64,000 bases of DNA. It comes from Salvia splendens. Taxonomy: Eukaryota; Streptophyta; Magnoliopsida; Lamiales; Lamiaceae. The position numbers were made by a program, and so were the translations under genes. The stretch spans positions 5,622,257-5,686,256 of the forward strand of contig NC_056040.1 in the NCBI RefSeq assembly GCF_004379255.2, given 5' to 3'. Below, piece by piece: positions 44,754-56,862 of this stretch. Positions within the stretch are counted from its first letter, which is position 1, and the number at the start of each line of letters is the position of its first letter. The notes under the pieces are model-generated. The model saw only the letters and a list, made by a program, of their open reading frames with translations. It ran no database searches and was not told the DNA's origin.

Positions 44754-46005
44754 TAGATTTCGTTAGGACAAGAAGAAGGGCAAGAAGAAGGTCGGCGAGT
44801 CGTTGCAGCCGGGTGAGGAGGAGGTACGGAGGAGGTGGACGGACGACGAGAACGTCGCTCTCAGCAAGGCGTGGGTGAGTGTTTGCGACGATCCTCTCGT
44901 TTCGAACGAGCAAAGGATCGTCAACATGTGGGGCAAGATAGCAGTAGCCTACCAGAGATTTTGCCCGGAGGGGAGGCCCCGCAACGGGGAGGATTGCCGG
45001 AAGGGCTGGAACCGAATCAGGGCGGCAGTCTCCCGATTTTCGGGTTTGTACTCCAACGCACTCCGCATGATGAGCAGTGGCCAAACGGAGGATGACTACA
45101 GGAGAATAGCGGAGAAAGCCTTCCCAGTGAAGGGTTTATACAAGGACTTCACCTACTGGAACTGCTATCTTGTACTGAGCGAGTCCGAGAAGTTCCGAGT
45201 AGGTGTCGACTCTGGCTGGCCGAAGAAGCAACGACTGAACTACACCGGCGATTACAGCGGCAGCAGCGGAGGTTCCCACGACCTCCCCGAGACGACGCAG
45301 GAGTTCCCCATGCCGCGTTCGGTCGGTGGCCGACCTCGCCCGATTGGGCGCAGACGCGCTCAGCAGGCGGCGAGAAGTAACGCCGGGGCTTCCCAGGAGG
45401 TCCAGTCGGCATCCCCCCTTGGCCAATCCACCCAGGACCTCAAATTCTTCGCTCGCGCCCAAACACGCGCTCAGTTGATCAAGACGATGGCCGAATGGCG
45501 GGTGGCGACGGATCCCGTGGAGAAGAGCGTGCTTCAAACCTTGCTCATGAGCCTGCAGGACGAGTTGGAGGCTATACGGAGGGAGACCGGTGGCGGCGGC
45601 AGCGGCGGAGGCGACGGCGATGGTGGCGGCGGCGATGGTGGCGACGGAGGCGACGGCGACGGAGGCGACGACGACGGAGACGAGGAGTGAATTGTCACTC
45701 TTTTTTATTAATGTATTTTTTTTAAATTAATGTACTTTTTTTAATTTATTGTACTTTTTTAAATTTTAATAGTATTATTAAACTTTTCCCGTATATGTCT
45801 CGTAAATTAAATTCCGTATATTGTGTGATTGTTAATTATGTCATTTTATATAATTGTTATTAGTGATGTGGCTGGGCTATTTATGATGTGGCTAGGCTAT
45901 GGCTGGGCTATTTATGATGTGGCAGGAGGATTTTTAGTGCTGATGATGTGGCAGTGGCTGGGCTATGGCTGGGCTATTGCTGGGCTATTCCTATTGTGGA
46001 TGGTC
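44754..46005 (+). mobile_element. 5'-truncated PIF/Harbinger element (ORF1 only)
   Basis: The right terminus ..CTATTCCTATTGTGGATGGTC is followed by TAA (46006-46008). Just inside are tandem GTGGCTGGGCTATGGCTGGGC-like repeats (45870-45985). The left terminus is absent: the coding frame starts abruptly after a TAG at 44764-44766 within unrelated AT-rich DNA. The right end lies only 137 bp before the ATG of the SRRM1-like gene. Confidence 0.8.
44767..45690 (+). pseudogene. Harbinger ORF1 (Myb/SANT-like), N-terminus lost
   Basis: One open frame of about 307 codons starts KKKGKKKVGESLQPGEEEV and covers the SANT-like core: RRRWTDDENVALSKAWVSV, then RIVNMWGKIAVAYQRFCP, RNGEDCRKGWNRIRAAVSRFSGLY and YWNCYLVLSESEKFRV. 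The coiled C-terminal part (ARAQTRAQLIKTMAEWRVATDP..) ends in a Gly/Asp repeat (GGGDGDGGGGDGG). It is the least decayed ORF1 here. The Met-rich N-terminus and start codon seen in the sister copy are missing, so it is scored as a remnant. Confidence 0.82.
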
Positions 46006-46142
46006 TAAACGCCGTCGTTTTCGAGAATATTGCCACAAGCATACAACAACATAGGACCAGCGTGGAGAGCCTCTTTTCACTTTAACTTCAACTCGCTCTC
46101 GCCTATCTCCACTCCCTCTGAGCAAACACAAACCCTAGAAAA

Positions 46143-49100
46143 ATGTCGGGCGGATTTTTCAGGGTATCCACTCTCACTCCTCATCTAATCACGCATAATC
46201 TATCTTCATCATTGAATCTCGTTTTCTCGAGTCATGATTTGCTCTCTACGTTTCGCCTTGATTGGATATATCTGTTGAATTTATTGTTTTTTATTAATAA
46301 ATTTTAATTGTGAACTAGGGCACCTCCGCCGATCAGGATACGCGATTCTCGAACAAGCAAGCGAAGCTTCTCAAGTCTCAGAAATTCCCTCATGAACTGG
46401 AAAATCTGGTTTGCTCTCTGCAATTCTCATTTCCCCTTTTTCCCCGCCCTTTATTCATTCTTGAACTATGAACCTTATTGGGTTCTTTACATGGATTGTA
46501 TCGGGCTATCATTGGATAATACATATGCTAAAGTGGATTCGATGAACGGAAAATGAAGAAATTTATGCGACTGGCAGGGATTTAGTGAATTGATTATTTT
46601 TTGCTTTTATTGATGAAAGGGAGAGCTCGTATTTTTTTTTCTATTTAGTTATCCTTTTTTTCAATGTTTAGGTGGATATGACCAAAGTGAAGATTGATGT
46701 TATGAAGCCCTGGATTGCAAAACGTGTGACTGAGCTAATTGGATTTGAAGATGAAGTGCTTATCAATTTCATTTATGGACTTTTGGAGGGAGAGGTAATT
46801 TGATAATATTTACATGCTTACTCTAACATAGTACATTGTTATTTACATAGCTTTTGGCTAGAGTAGAGCAGCAATGTGATTTGTTGTTAACTTGTGATTA
46901 AAGTGAGGCCTGATGTTTTTAGACAAATGTTGCATGGTTTATTGCCCAAATCTGAAATGTGTTGGTTCTGCCAACTGTGCTGTTATATGTTGAAGACAGA
47001 TACATTGTCTTTCTTTTACGTTTATAAGCAACGATGAGAACACCACTTGGTGCAGGCAGTTAATGGGAAGCAGATTCAGATTTCCCTTACTGGATTTATG
47101 GAGAGAAATACTGCAAAGTTTATGAAGGAGCTCTGGTTATTGCTTCTCAGTGCGCAGCAAAATGTAAGCGGTGTCCCTCAACAATTTCTGGATGCAAAAG
47201 AAGAGGAAGCTAAAATAAAGAAGGTCAGACTTGTGCATTAGTTATATTGTAGATTCTCTATTGCATGTATTAAGTACCTTATCTATGTCTATATTCTGTC
47301 CTCTTATATTGCAGGCAGAGACAGATCGGATAGCCAATGAAATTCAAAGAAAGAAAGAGAAAGAGAAGCAAGAATTTTATGAGGATAAAGCAAAGATGGT
47401 AAGTATAATAATTTCCATGCAAGAGTTTGATTCTATAAAACAGAACTTTTTCCCCTTAACTCTGTTTCTGTTTCACTGCATTCAGCACTTCAGATTGCTT
47501 CTCCAATTATTTCGGTTCATATCCTTTACCTCAAACTGCTGTAGGACGGTGATGGAGCAAAGTCAAGAGACAATCATAGTGAGTTGGAGCCTAATGTGAA
47601 GCATTATCCCAGGGGTTCTACTGTCCAACAGGCAAATGAGAAAGAACGTTACAATAGAAATGGCCGGAGAAGAAGCAGCAGGTTCTGGTTAAAATTTATG
47701 ACTATCGCGAGATTTTTGAGTCATTTTTTAAGCTTTCTCTGTCATAATGCTTTCTTGTAGGTAGAAAGTGGTTAAGACTAAAAATATCTATGGTAGAAAA
47801 TGGATTTACATTAACTCATCTTAATCACTTTATACCACGTTATCTTTATCTCAAAATATTAGGACCTATAATTTACATATCTCATAGTATTAGGACCTGT
47901 AATTTACAGGTTAGTCAAAGTTTTAAAATGAAAATGTCCCCTCTGGATCATCGTATGGCTATTATAGTCCCCAATTTTATTTATTTGAAATGGTTTTTAT
48001 AATGGTACAGCCTCTCTAGGTTTTAGGAATGTAGTTATTACATTTTCTTTTCTCTGTATAACCTTCAGTGCGTGTTATAGAGAACCTTGTTTAGTAGGCT
48101 ATGTCTCTCTGGTAACATCACAGGATATATTAACCATCTGATGGCCTTTTGCACTATCTAAATTCTTGTTTGATCCATTGCTTCTCGAATTAGTTCTTTT
48201 CCAAAACTGTGCTGATCAGATGTCATGCTTTCTGTCCTTTTATTTTGTCTCATGCTCAAAGTATTAATGTACTGAAAATTCTTGGAACCAAGCCTTTTTA
48301 TCAGGTTACTGTTTCATAACCACAAATTGTTGAGGCAACTATCATTTTGATTTGTCATGCTTCAGTTTTCCTTAAAAGAAATCCCCAATTACCATTGCTT
48401 ACTGCCCTGTTCTATGATAGACTAATTTGAATTCCATCTTCATAGGGGTTCACGTTCTCCGGATTCACCTAACCACTCGCTATCTTCCAGGTATGCATGC
48501 AGATCTTGCTACATTTCACCAATTATATTGATTTAACTGGCCTTTTTCCATATTTCTATGAGACCGTTCAATATCATTTCTCAAGTTTTGTACTTCTCAA
48601 GTTATGTTTTCCTTTTAGTAGTAATAGTAGCCTATGTGTTGGTTTCCTGTGAGCTAATCTGTAATCTGGCTGCAGTGAGCAGCGGAGGTCAAGAAGCATT
48701 TCTGGGGGACCACCATCAAGAAGTCGTTCCATTTCCTCCGAAAGACGAGATCGCTCTCCACCTAGACGGTCTATTACACCTCACCGGCGTCATGTTGTTC
48801 GGCGATCTTGCTCTCCAAGGCGTAGGCCATATTTGAATCGAAGATCGAGGTCTAACTCACGGCGCAGATCTCCTTCCCCCGTGCGATATAGAGTTCGTTC
48901 TCCAAGGCGTCATAGATCGCGATCTCCCTTGCGCCGTAGGTCACGGTCCCCTGTACGGCGTAGGTCACGGTCCCCCGTACGGCGTAGGTCACGGTCCCCT
49001 ATACGGCGTAGGTCACGGTCCCCTGTAAGGCGTAGGACACGATCCCCTGTGCAACGTAAGTCGAGGACGCCCATACGGAGATCACCAGTTCAGTACAAGT

Positions 49101-52100
49101 CAAGAACGTCTTTACGACGCAGATCCCTTTCTCCTGTGCATAGCATGTCACCTTCCCCTATCAGAGGAAGATCTCCAGTGCATCGCCGGTCACCATCTCC
49201 TGTGCGCCGCCGTTCACGATCTCCATTGCGGCGGCACTCACCATCTCCACGTCATCAGTCTCCTTCTCCTGCAAGAAGGCAGTACCGCCGGTCTCTGTCA
49301 ACTTCATCACATCAATCTATGTCTCCTGTTCGACAAAGGCCCTCTATACATGGTAGAAAAAGATCATGTTCTCCAGGGATTCAAAGATCTCCTGCCCCTC
49401 AAGAATCAAGTTCCCCCTCAAATATTCGTCGAATTTCCCTTTCACCAGTTAGGAGAGGATCAACGAAGCATACAAGATCACCTATCCATTCTCCTGGAGA
49501 AAAAGCTAGGTAATTTTATTTTTATTGAACGAGAGAAGGGTGTTCATTATCTTTAGAACTTGTTAACTACATTGCGATAGTTAACCTCAAAGTTAAAACT
49601 CGAGAGTGAAGGTTCAGCTGGTGAAATGCCTGCCCAGCTAAAGCTGCCAGTTAATCAGCTAAAGAATCATCAGTCTACTAAAGTGATGATATTTGACAGT
49701 TGCTATCTAGGCTTATCAGCCCATAGCTGGGTATTAGATTGCAAAGCCCATTATACTAAAACAATAAATTATCAAAGAACTAGTCATCATTTAACCAGAT
49801 AACCAAATTTCTTGTTTATGCAATATCTGGATATGTATATCTAGATATGTAACAGAGAACCACACATGGACAAGTGCGTTGTTCTTTATGATTTTTATGA
49901 AGCCTTTCAAAAGAAAATGAATTAGGTTATATGCCAAGTTGGAAAGGCAATAACAATGTTTTCTCATACCTCAAATTTGCTTCAACTGTCCCTCATTTCC
50001 CTTTATTTTTTTATATTATATTTTTATTTATTTATGAAGAGTGATTTCCTTGATGGGAAGTAAAATCCTGTGCTTTTAGTGTGGGAATGAGTTTGACGTA
50101 CTAATAATAGATTGCGGGCAACCTAATACATATCGTGGTAATTGACATCACCTAGAACATGAAAGTCTCATTTTTAGTGATCACATGCTGTTTTCCAGTT
50201 CATTGTCAACCTTGTGTCGTGATACCTTTGTATCCCCATCTACATTTAAAACATGCTAAAGCTAGCAAATTGGTGGGACCTAACTTGGTGTAGCAAGCGT
50301 TATTGATGATGTTCATAAAAATTGGGAATGAGTTTGACTTACTAATAATATATTGCGGGCAACACAACACATGTCACGGTAATTGACATCATCTTGAACA
50401 TGAAATTCTCATTTTTAGTGATCATATGCTGTTTCCCAGAGAAACACACATGGACAAGTGCGTTGTTCTTTATGATTTTTATGAAGCCTTTCAAAAGAAA
50501 ATGAATTAGGTTATATGCCAAGTTGGAAAGGCAATAACAATGTTTTCTCATACCTCAAATTTGCTTCAACTGTCCCTCATTTCCCTTTATTTTTTTATAT
50601 TATATTTTTATTTATTTATGAAGAGTGATTTCCTTGATGGGAAGTAAAATCCTGTGCTTTTAGTGTGGGAATGAGTTTGACGTACTAATAATAGATTGCG
50701 GGCAACCTAATACATATCGTGGTAATTGACATCACCTAGAACATGAAAGTCTCATTTTTAGTGATCACATGCTGTTTTCCAGTTCATTGTCAACCTTGTG
50801 TCGTGATACCTTTGTATCCCCATCTACATTTAAAACATGCTAAAGCTAGCAAATTGGTGGGACCTAACTTGGTGTAGCAAGCGTTATTGATGATGTTCAT
50901 AAAAATTGGGAATGAGTTTGACTTACTAATAATATATTGCGGGCAACACAACACATGTCACGGTAATTGACATCATCTTGAACATGAAATTCTCATTTTT
51001 AGTGATCATATGCTGTTTCCCAGAGAAACACACATGGACAAGTGCGTTGTTCTTTATGATTTTTATGAAGCCTTTCAAAAGAAAATGAATTAGGTTATAT
51101 GCCAAGTTGGAAAGGCAATAACAATGTTTTCTCATACCTCAAATTTGCTTCAACTGTCCCTCATTTCCCTTTATTTTTTTATATTATATTTTTATTTATT
51201 TATGAAGAGTGATTTCCTTGATGGGAAGTAAAATCCTGTGCTTTTAGTGTGGGAATGAGTTTGACGTACTAATAATAGATTGCGGGCAACCTAATACATA
51301 TCGTGGTAATTGACATCACCTAGAACATGAAAGTCTCATTTTTAGTGATCACATGCTGTTTTCCAGTTCATTGTCAACCTTGTGTCGTGATACCTTTGTA
51401 TCCCCATCTACATTTAAAACATGCTAAAACTAGCAAATTGGTGGGACCTAACTTGGTGTAGCAAGCGTTATTGATGATGTTCATAAAAAATTGGGAATTA
51501 GTTTGACTTACTAATAATATATTGCGGGCAACACAACACATGTCACGGTAATTGACATCATCTTGAACATGAAATTCTCATTTTTAGTGATCATATGCTG
51601 TTTCCCAGTTCATTGTCAACCTTTTGTCGTGATACCTTTGTATCCCCATCTACATTTAAAACATGCTAAAACTAGCAAATTGGCAGTACCTAACTTGGCG
51701 TAGCAAGCATTATTGATGATGTTTAGAAAAATTGGCATAAACTGATCCACCTTATCTGCCTATTTGTACTGTGAATCTGTGGTATCACTACCTTTAAAGC
51801 AATGAATTATTAGGATGAATATACTGGTTTCACAGTACTATTACTAATTTACTACTAACAGTGTATTCCTCAACTTAGAAATCGATTGTTTTGAGTGTAC
51901 TTAGTAATTAGTATTGATATAAAGTTAAGTAATTAGTATTGATATAAAGTTATAAACTTCTTGCCTCACGAAAGACACTATTCATTTGTAGTGAAGAGAT
52001 AAGCGTAGTGTTTATATTTTCCCTGATATATGAGAACAGTAGGGTTGTTTTTGATGGAATATTATATTTCTCGAGATAGAGTATAGTATGGGTCTTTAAT

Positions 52101-54295
52101 ATCACAGTACATCAAGAATTGTACTCCCTTCGTTCCATGTTAATAGAGGCATATCTTTTTGGTACGGAGATTAAGAAACACTAGATACTAGAGTGGGGAG
52201 AATAAAGTAAGAGAGAAGATAAAGTTAGAGAGATGAAGAGAGAATAAAGTAAGGGAGATGAAAAAGTATGAGAGAGAGAGTGTATTGCTTTTTACCAAAT
52301 ATAGAAATGACTCTATTATGTTGGAACGTCCCAAAAAGGAATACGACTCTAATATGGAACGGAGGGAGTATATATGTAGCACCCTTGTAGCTATCACACT
52401 AAACCAGCGCTAATCATATGCAAAGTGCAACTGTTTCCAGTCCACTCACAATTACTAGACCTAATTACTGCATGTCACTTAGTATAATTGTACAACTGCA
52501 GCCAGAAAATTTATAATTGAGAAATCATGTGGTGTTATAAACATATAGAACATTGTCATGGACAATTTGCATTGATAGACAACGTAGTATGTTAGGTAAT
52601 TGCTTTAATGATGGTTCAGAAAGCCTGAGATATCCGTTGTTTTGAAACTCAGTAGTTGCTGTCTACTTGACTCCTGCAATCCTTAGGATCTCCTTATAGC
52701 AGTAACAAGTTTGGACTGTTAACTACATTAAGTTTTTTTTTTCATTCAAGATTGAGTGCACACAAGCAAGTTGAATTTCATCTCCTCCTGTGCTAATCCA
52801 CTTTTCTCACTTTTGCAGAAGACGAAAGAACTATTCCCCTGCTCGTCGTGCTTCTCCCAGCGAAAGAGCCGAAGTTCAGTCAGGGAATCGTAAAGGAACA
52901 AAATCTGCAGAACAGCGGTCTGTTGTATCTCTGAGGTCACCACAGAGGGATATGCTGGATCAAAGAGATTTGAATGGAAAACCTCGAAACTCGTCACCGT
53001 CCTTGGAAAAGTCCCCATCCGGATCAGATGCTTCCAGGGGCAGAAGTGGCAGTGAAGAAAGAAGGTCTAAGCTTCTATCAACTCTAAATGACTTCCATGT
53101 ATTGATATACTTATTTGATTGGTGACTTGAATAGCTAGCTTTTGTAGGTCTATTAGTCCTTGTGGTAGCCCTCTCCAAAGGAGGGGAAGAATGATACCGC
53201 CTGAGAGTCCAAATCCTTCGCGAAAAGCCTCTGATCCTAAAATTCGTCGTGATGATTCTAGGACAAGTGTGGATGATGAAAACAATTTGCCTAGCAGGTT
53301 TTCATGAATTCATCAGTATTTGAGAACTTTATATATTTTTCATATAATTTCCGCTTTTAGCATTTTTTATGTTTTGATCTCTTAGGGAGATTGGACGGTA
53401 CAAAAATAGGTCTTCAGGGAAAAGTTCTTTGATGCCAGTGCGTGATAAGGGCTCACTGGAAGCTGGTGATACTCATGGTCTAGCTGATAGCACACAGTCA
53501 AAAGAGCAGCAACTGACGAACAGGTTGCAGTTGGGTACACTATCTTTTATTAGTCTGATGACTCTGTTAGCTCTAACTGACCTTTTATATGCATATTCTA
53601 CGTGTATGCATGTGAACAGTGACAGGCCACGTGACACTGCTGATCATAAAGAACACCGCGAACGGAGAGAGTTGTTGACACTTACAAAAACGACTGATAT
53701 GAGTATGAAAAGTAGGGAATATCATGACTATCCTCAATCCAAGGATATGAAAATTCCTCGCATAGAAGATGATGAGAGTGGTTTTCGGGTCCCAGAAAAG
53801 GAAGATACACCTAAATTGTTGAGGAAGTCTGAGCAGAATGATCGTAATGGTTCATCGGATTCTGCCCTAAATGAGGAGACTGGTGATCATGTGAGTAAAG
53901 TCAAAGAAAAGAGGAAGCAGAGGAAATCGGGTAGACAAGATGCTGAATCAGATGAGTTTTCTAGCTATGATTCCCATGAAGACAAGAAGGAGATCAAAAA
54001 GAGGAAAAGAGAAGAAAAAAAATTGAAAAAGGAGATGCGCCGGCGACGGCGGGAGGAGGAGAAACGCCGTCGAAGGGGTGAGAGGCTCTCAGAGAAGCAA
54101 AAGCTGAAGCAAGGTGATGCTAGTGGTTCATCATCAGATCTTGCAGGTGATAATTCTGAAGATGAAAGTGTTAAAAGGCAGAAGTTGCGAGCAAGCAACC
54201 CTAAGGACACGGAATCTGAGCAGAAAAGGCTAGAGATAGAGCTGCGTGAGAAGGCTCTTAAATCACTTCGAGCCAGAAAGGGCTCCGGAAACTAA
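46143..54295 (+). CDS. PWI-domain SR-rich splicing co-activator (SRRM1/SRm160-like)
   Basis: This is a nuclear pre-mRNA splicing co-activator. Twelve exons (46143-46163, 46319-46408, 46672-46794, 47056-47223, 47315-47398, 47545-47681, 48446-48490, 48676-49509, 52819-53064, 53148-53297, 53386-53523, 53620-54295) join in frame to 741 aa. The N-terminus has the conserved MSGGFFRGTSADQDTRFSNK and the PWI domain (DVMKPWIAKRVTELIGFEDEVLINFIYGLLE..., residues about 45-120). Exon 8 encodes a long RS domain with RRRSRSPV repeats. The C-terminus is Lys/Glu/Arg-rich and ends LRARKGSGN. Exon 8 is followed by a 3.3-kb intron carrying the tandem array and a Stowaway. A Harbinger end lies 137 bp before the ATG. 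Confidence 0.92.
48932..49055 (+). repeat. 24-bp coding minisatellite in the RS domain
   Basis: CGTAGGTCACGGTCCCCTGTACGG is repeated about five times with one or two base changes per unit, encoding RRSRSPVR units. The near identity of the units suggests recent slippage. Confidence 0.85.
49854..51728 (+). repeat. Two-level tandem array in intron 8 of the SRRM1-like gene
   Basis: AGAGAA(a/c)CACACATGGACAAGTG starts at 49854, 50438 and 51022, giving a period of exactly 584 bp. Units 1 and 2 are almost identical; unit 3 has a few changes (for example GCTAAAACTAGC for GCTAAAGCTAGC). Inside each unit a sub-repeat starting GGGAATGAGTTTGAC(g/t)TACTAATAATA occurs twice, 242 bp apart (about 50082 and 50324 in unit 1). 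The last sub-repeat runs on to about 51728 in full length, so the 584-bp unit was cut from an older pair of 242-bp repeats. Non-coding; identical 69-aa ORFs in the units are chance. Confidence 0.93.
51895..51955. repeat. Short tandem repeat in intron 8
   Basis: TTAGTATTGATATAAAGTTA with its AAGTAATTAG lead occurs twice in a row (period about 27 bp). Confidence 0.7.
52124..52368. mobile_element. Stowaway MITE, 245 bp, in intron 8
   Basis: CTCCCTTCGTTCCATGTTAATAG after TA and the inverted CTAATATGGAACGGAGGGAG before TA. Long purine-rich interior (AGAGAGAATAAAGTAAG). Confidence 0.92.
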
Positions 54296-56690
54296 ATGCT
54301 ATGATGCTCTAGAATTTATAGCTGTTATTGTTATGCTCTTATATTACTATCTTCAATGCTAGAACTTGCACTGTTTCGGATGAATGTACTTCTGATACGT
54401 GCTTAATGTGATTTGTCTTTACTGGTGGCAGCTGAAATGGATAATTGAGGATTTCCTGAGCTAGTATCTTGAGTGAAACTTAATGCTGCTTTCCTGCTAT
54501 CATTTCTGGTAAAATTAAGTCTTCCCTCACGTGGGGAATTTGTTTGTTGTTTCTTATATAACTTCAGATCAATCATCTTAGGTCATGGCTGTGTCATGTT
54601 GACTTATGTTTCCCTTTAGTTTCTGTGGATATAGAGTGAGTTTCACTCTTCTGACCAATCTAACTATTTATATTTGTGGACTGAACTGATTGATAAACTA
54701 ATGAATGAGGTTTTGGCATTTTTTCTCTCAACTATAACTTTGTTACTGAAGGATCTTTCTGATTAATTGATAGATATGTTATTACCAAATATAGATGACT
54801 TGGTTGAGCAGATCTTTGCAGCTATTCAGTTTGGACATCGAATCAGGTGAAACTTTATTTCCACAGTTTTTCTCTCTTCGAGAATTAATTAGCTGGCTTA
54901 GAGCTATTTTTTTTGTAAACTGTAGAAGTTACTGATATACTCTACTTGTTTGGCAGCTTGAGAATTGTCCCCAAGCAATTATGCAAGAGAAGTAATATAA
55001 CAGCTACAATGGTGATTGTTGGATTTCAATTAATTTGTCTGGTCTTTGACTTGGCTTGAGTCAACCTTTCTTGGTTTATGTTCTTACTGCTCTTGTAATT
55101 GACATGATGGCTTTTTTCTTTTTTTCTTTAGATTCCTTGAAGAAGCTGTATTGGACCTTAAATAGGTTTTGTGCAGTTGTGCCTCTATGTGAATGACGTT
55201 TCTACTTACACTTACTCATCTTCAATCTCTATGAGCTAATACTGTTTCAATTGCAAACTTTCCTATTAAACTGCACTTATGAAATGAATTGAATGCAGCT
55301 CTGTGTCTTTGCTCCCCAGGTTTAGGTTTATTCAAGTGACTTTGTTTTTGTGCTAGTTCTTTAGTTCTGAAATTGCGCTGTTAGATTGCTCTGCGTGTTT
55401 CACTTTGCTGCGTGCGTTAGATTATGTTGCAACAAGTGTACTTAAAGCTCCAACCTAAATACCAGTAACCTTCTTAGAAGATGTTGGAGCTTAGCGGTGA
55501 GCTGATTTATTTGTTGTCTACATGGATTGAAGCTCATACTAAGTTTGTGTAATTGTGTTGGCTGAATTTCAGTTCGATGATTGTAAGTTAATGGAGGTCC
55601 TAGGAAGTATTTAGTGTGAATATTTCTTATCCACATTTAGTGTGAATATTTCTTATCCTCATTCATGTGTGACTATAGATATGGGTGTACACTGCCTGCC
55701 ATCCATGGTAGTAGTTAATTATGCAAGTCCTTTAGAAAGTAGTCACTGAGACATCTTAAACAATGGTAGCTAACTAAAGCTCACCTAGGATCAGTGGAAG
55801 CATGTGTAGCGAACCGTTGTGATGGTAGCGTCGGAACTGCTATCAATAGGTGTTTCTTGCTTTTATTGCAGCACAATGCATCGTGTTGTGGTATTTTTAT
55901 ACTTTGAACTGGAGAGATTGGACATGTTTCCTTTCATGGTTACTGATGATGATGTCTCTATGTAATTGAGCATTAAATTGACAGTCAGTTATAGTAATTA
56001 ATATAGTCATGTTTACGAGTCCTTTGTGGTTAACACTTAGCATGAAACCTTACTGACTGTATTATAATTCTTGTATGTTTTATAGTGTGTAATAGCAATA
56101 TACACTAATCTTAGCATGCTACCTCATAAATTTTGTAGTACTAACAATTTTGATTTGGTGGTAGAAAAAAAAATCAGCTGTTTTTGCTTCTCAAAGATAT
56201 TATGATTTGGATGTCCGATTCTCCACCCTAATTTGTAGATATTGTCGCTATCAATGTGATCCAGTTTTTTACCCTCACCAAGGGTGAATATAAATTACTC
56301 ATTCAATTCCTTAAAAACAATCCCATGTGTCTAAAAATGTACAAGTAAATTTATTTAATTTTAGTATATGACCATCGCTTTCTTCAGTTGTACTCCTCCA
56401 TTCCTTGTTAACTGAATTTTTTTTATTAAGGAAAGTTGCAATGAAATTGAATATTTTAATTTTTGATATAAAGTGGAGTAGTATATTTTTTCTGTCCTAT
56501 TTGATTCTTTATTATTCTCTTTCTTAATCGTTGGTGTCGTAAAAAAAGCAGTACTACTACTCCCTACACAAGGAGTACAAAGGGAGTACAGTACTTACTA
56601 CAGAAGCCAGCCATTTTAAAGCATATGGCATTCACACACCATGTCAATGTTATAAATAAGTGTGGGGATTAGTTGTAGATAAAACAGCAC
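54296..56690. other. Intergenic, 2.4 kb, no gene seen
   Basis: The 3' UTR of the SRRM1-like gene lies at the left. There is a 24-bp tandem duplication (TTTAGTGTGAATATTTCTTATCC) at about 55611-55660, and degenerate Stowaway-like traces around 56395-56590 (ACTCCTCCATTCC...GGGAGTACAGTAC). No ORF with family features. Confidence 0.5.
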
Positions 56691-56862
56691 CAAATGGCAG
56701 ACTCTAATTGGCCAAGCTCCCTTCTCCCATATCCAATCACCACTCACACCACACCACAGGCAGCAACACCAGAAAAAAACGAACTCAACAATCTATCTTT
56801 CCTGCAATGGATAAACCAGGGCAGACATGATTCTCTGATCATCCATCTCTTCCCACCTTCCC

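Noticed and set aside
45495..45725. Arg/Trp-rich 76-aa frame
   Set aside because: Out-of-frame reading of the Gly/Asp repeat at the end of Harbinger ORF1.
50342..51135. Two identical 69-aa frames at 50342-50551 and 50926-51135
   Set aside because: They are identical only because the 584-bp repeat is. They sit in an intron on the opposite strand and have no protein-like features.
49854..51728. A CRISPR-like or satellite array
   Set aside because: The 584-bp units are long, contiguous and without spacers, inside a plant intron; it is a local tandem duplication.
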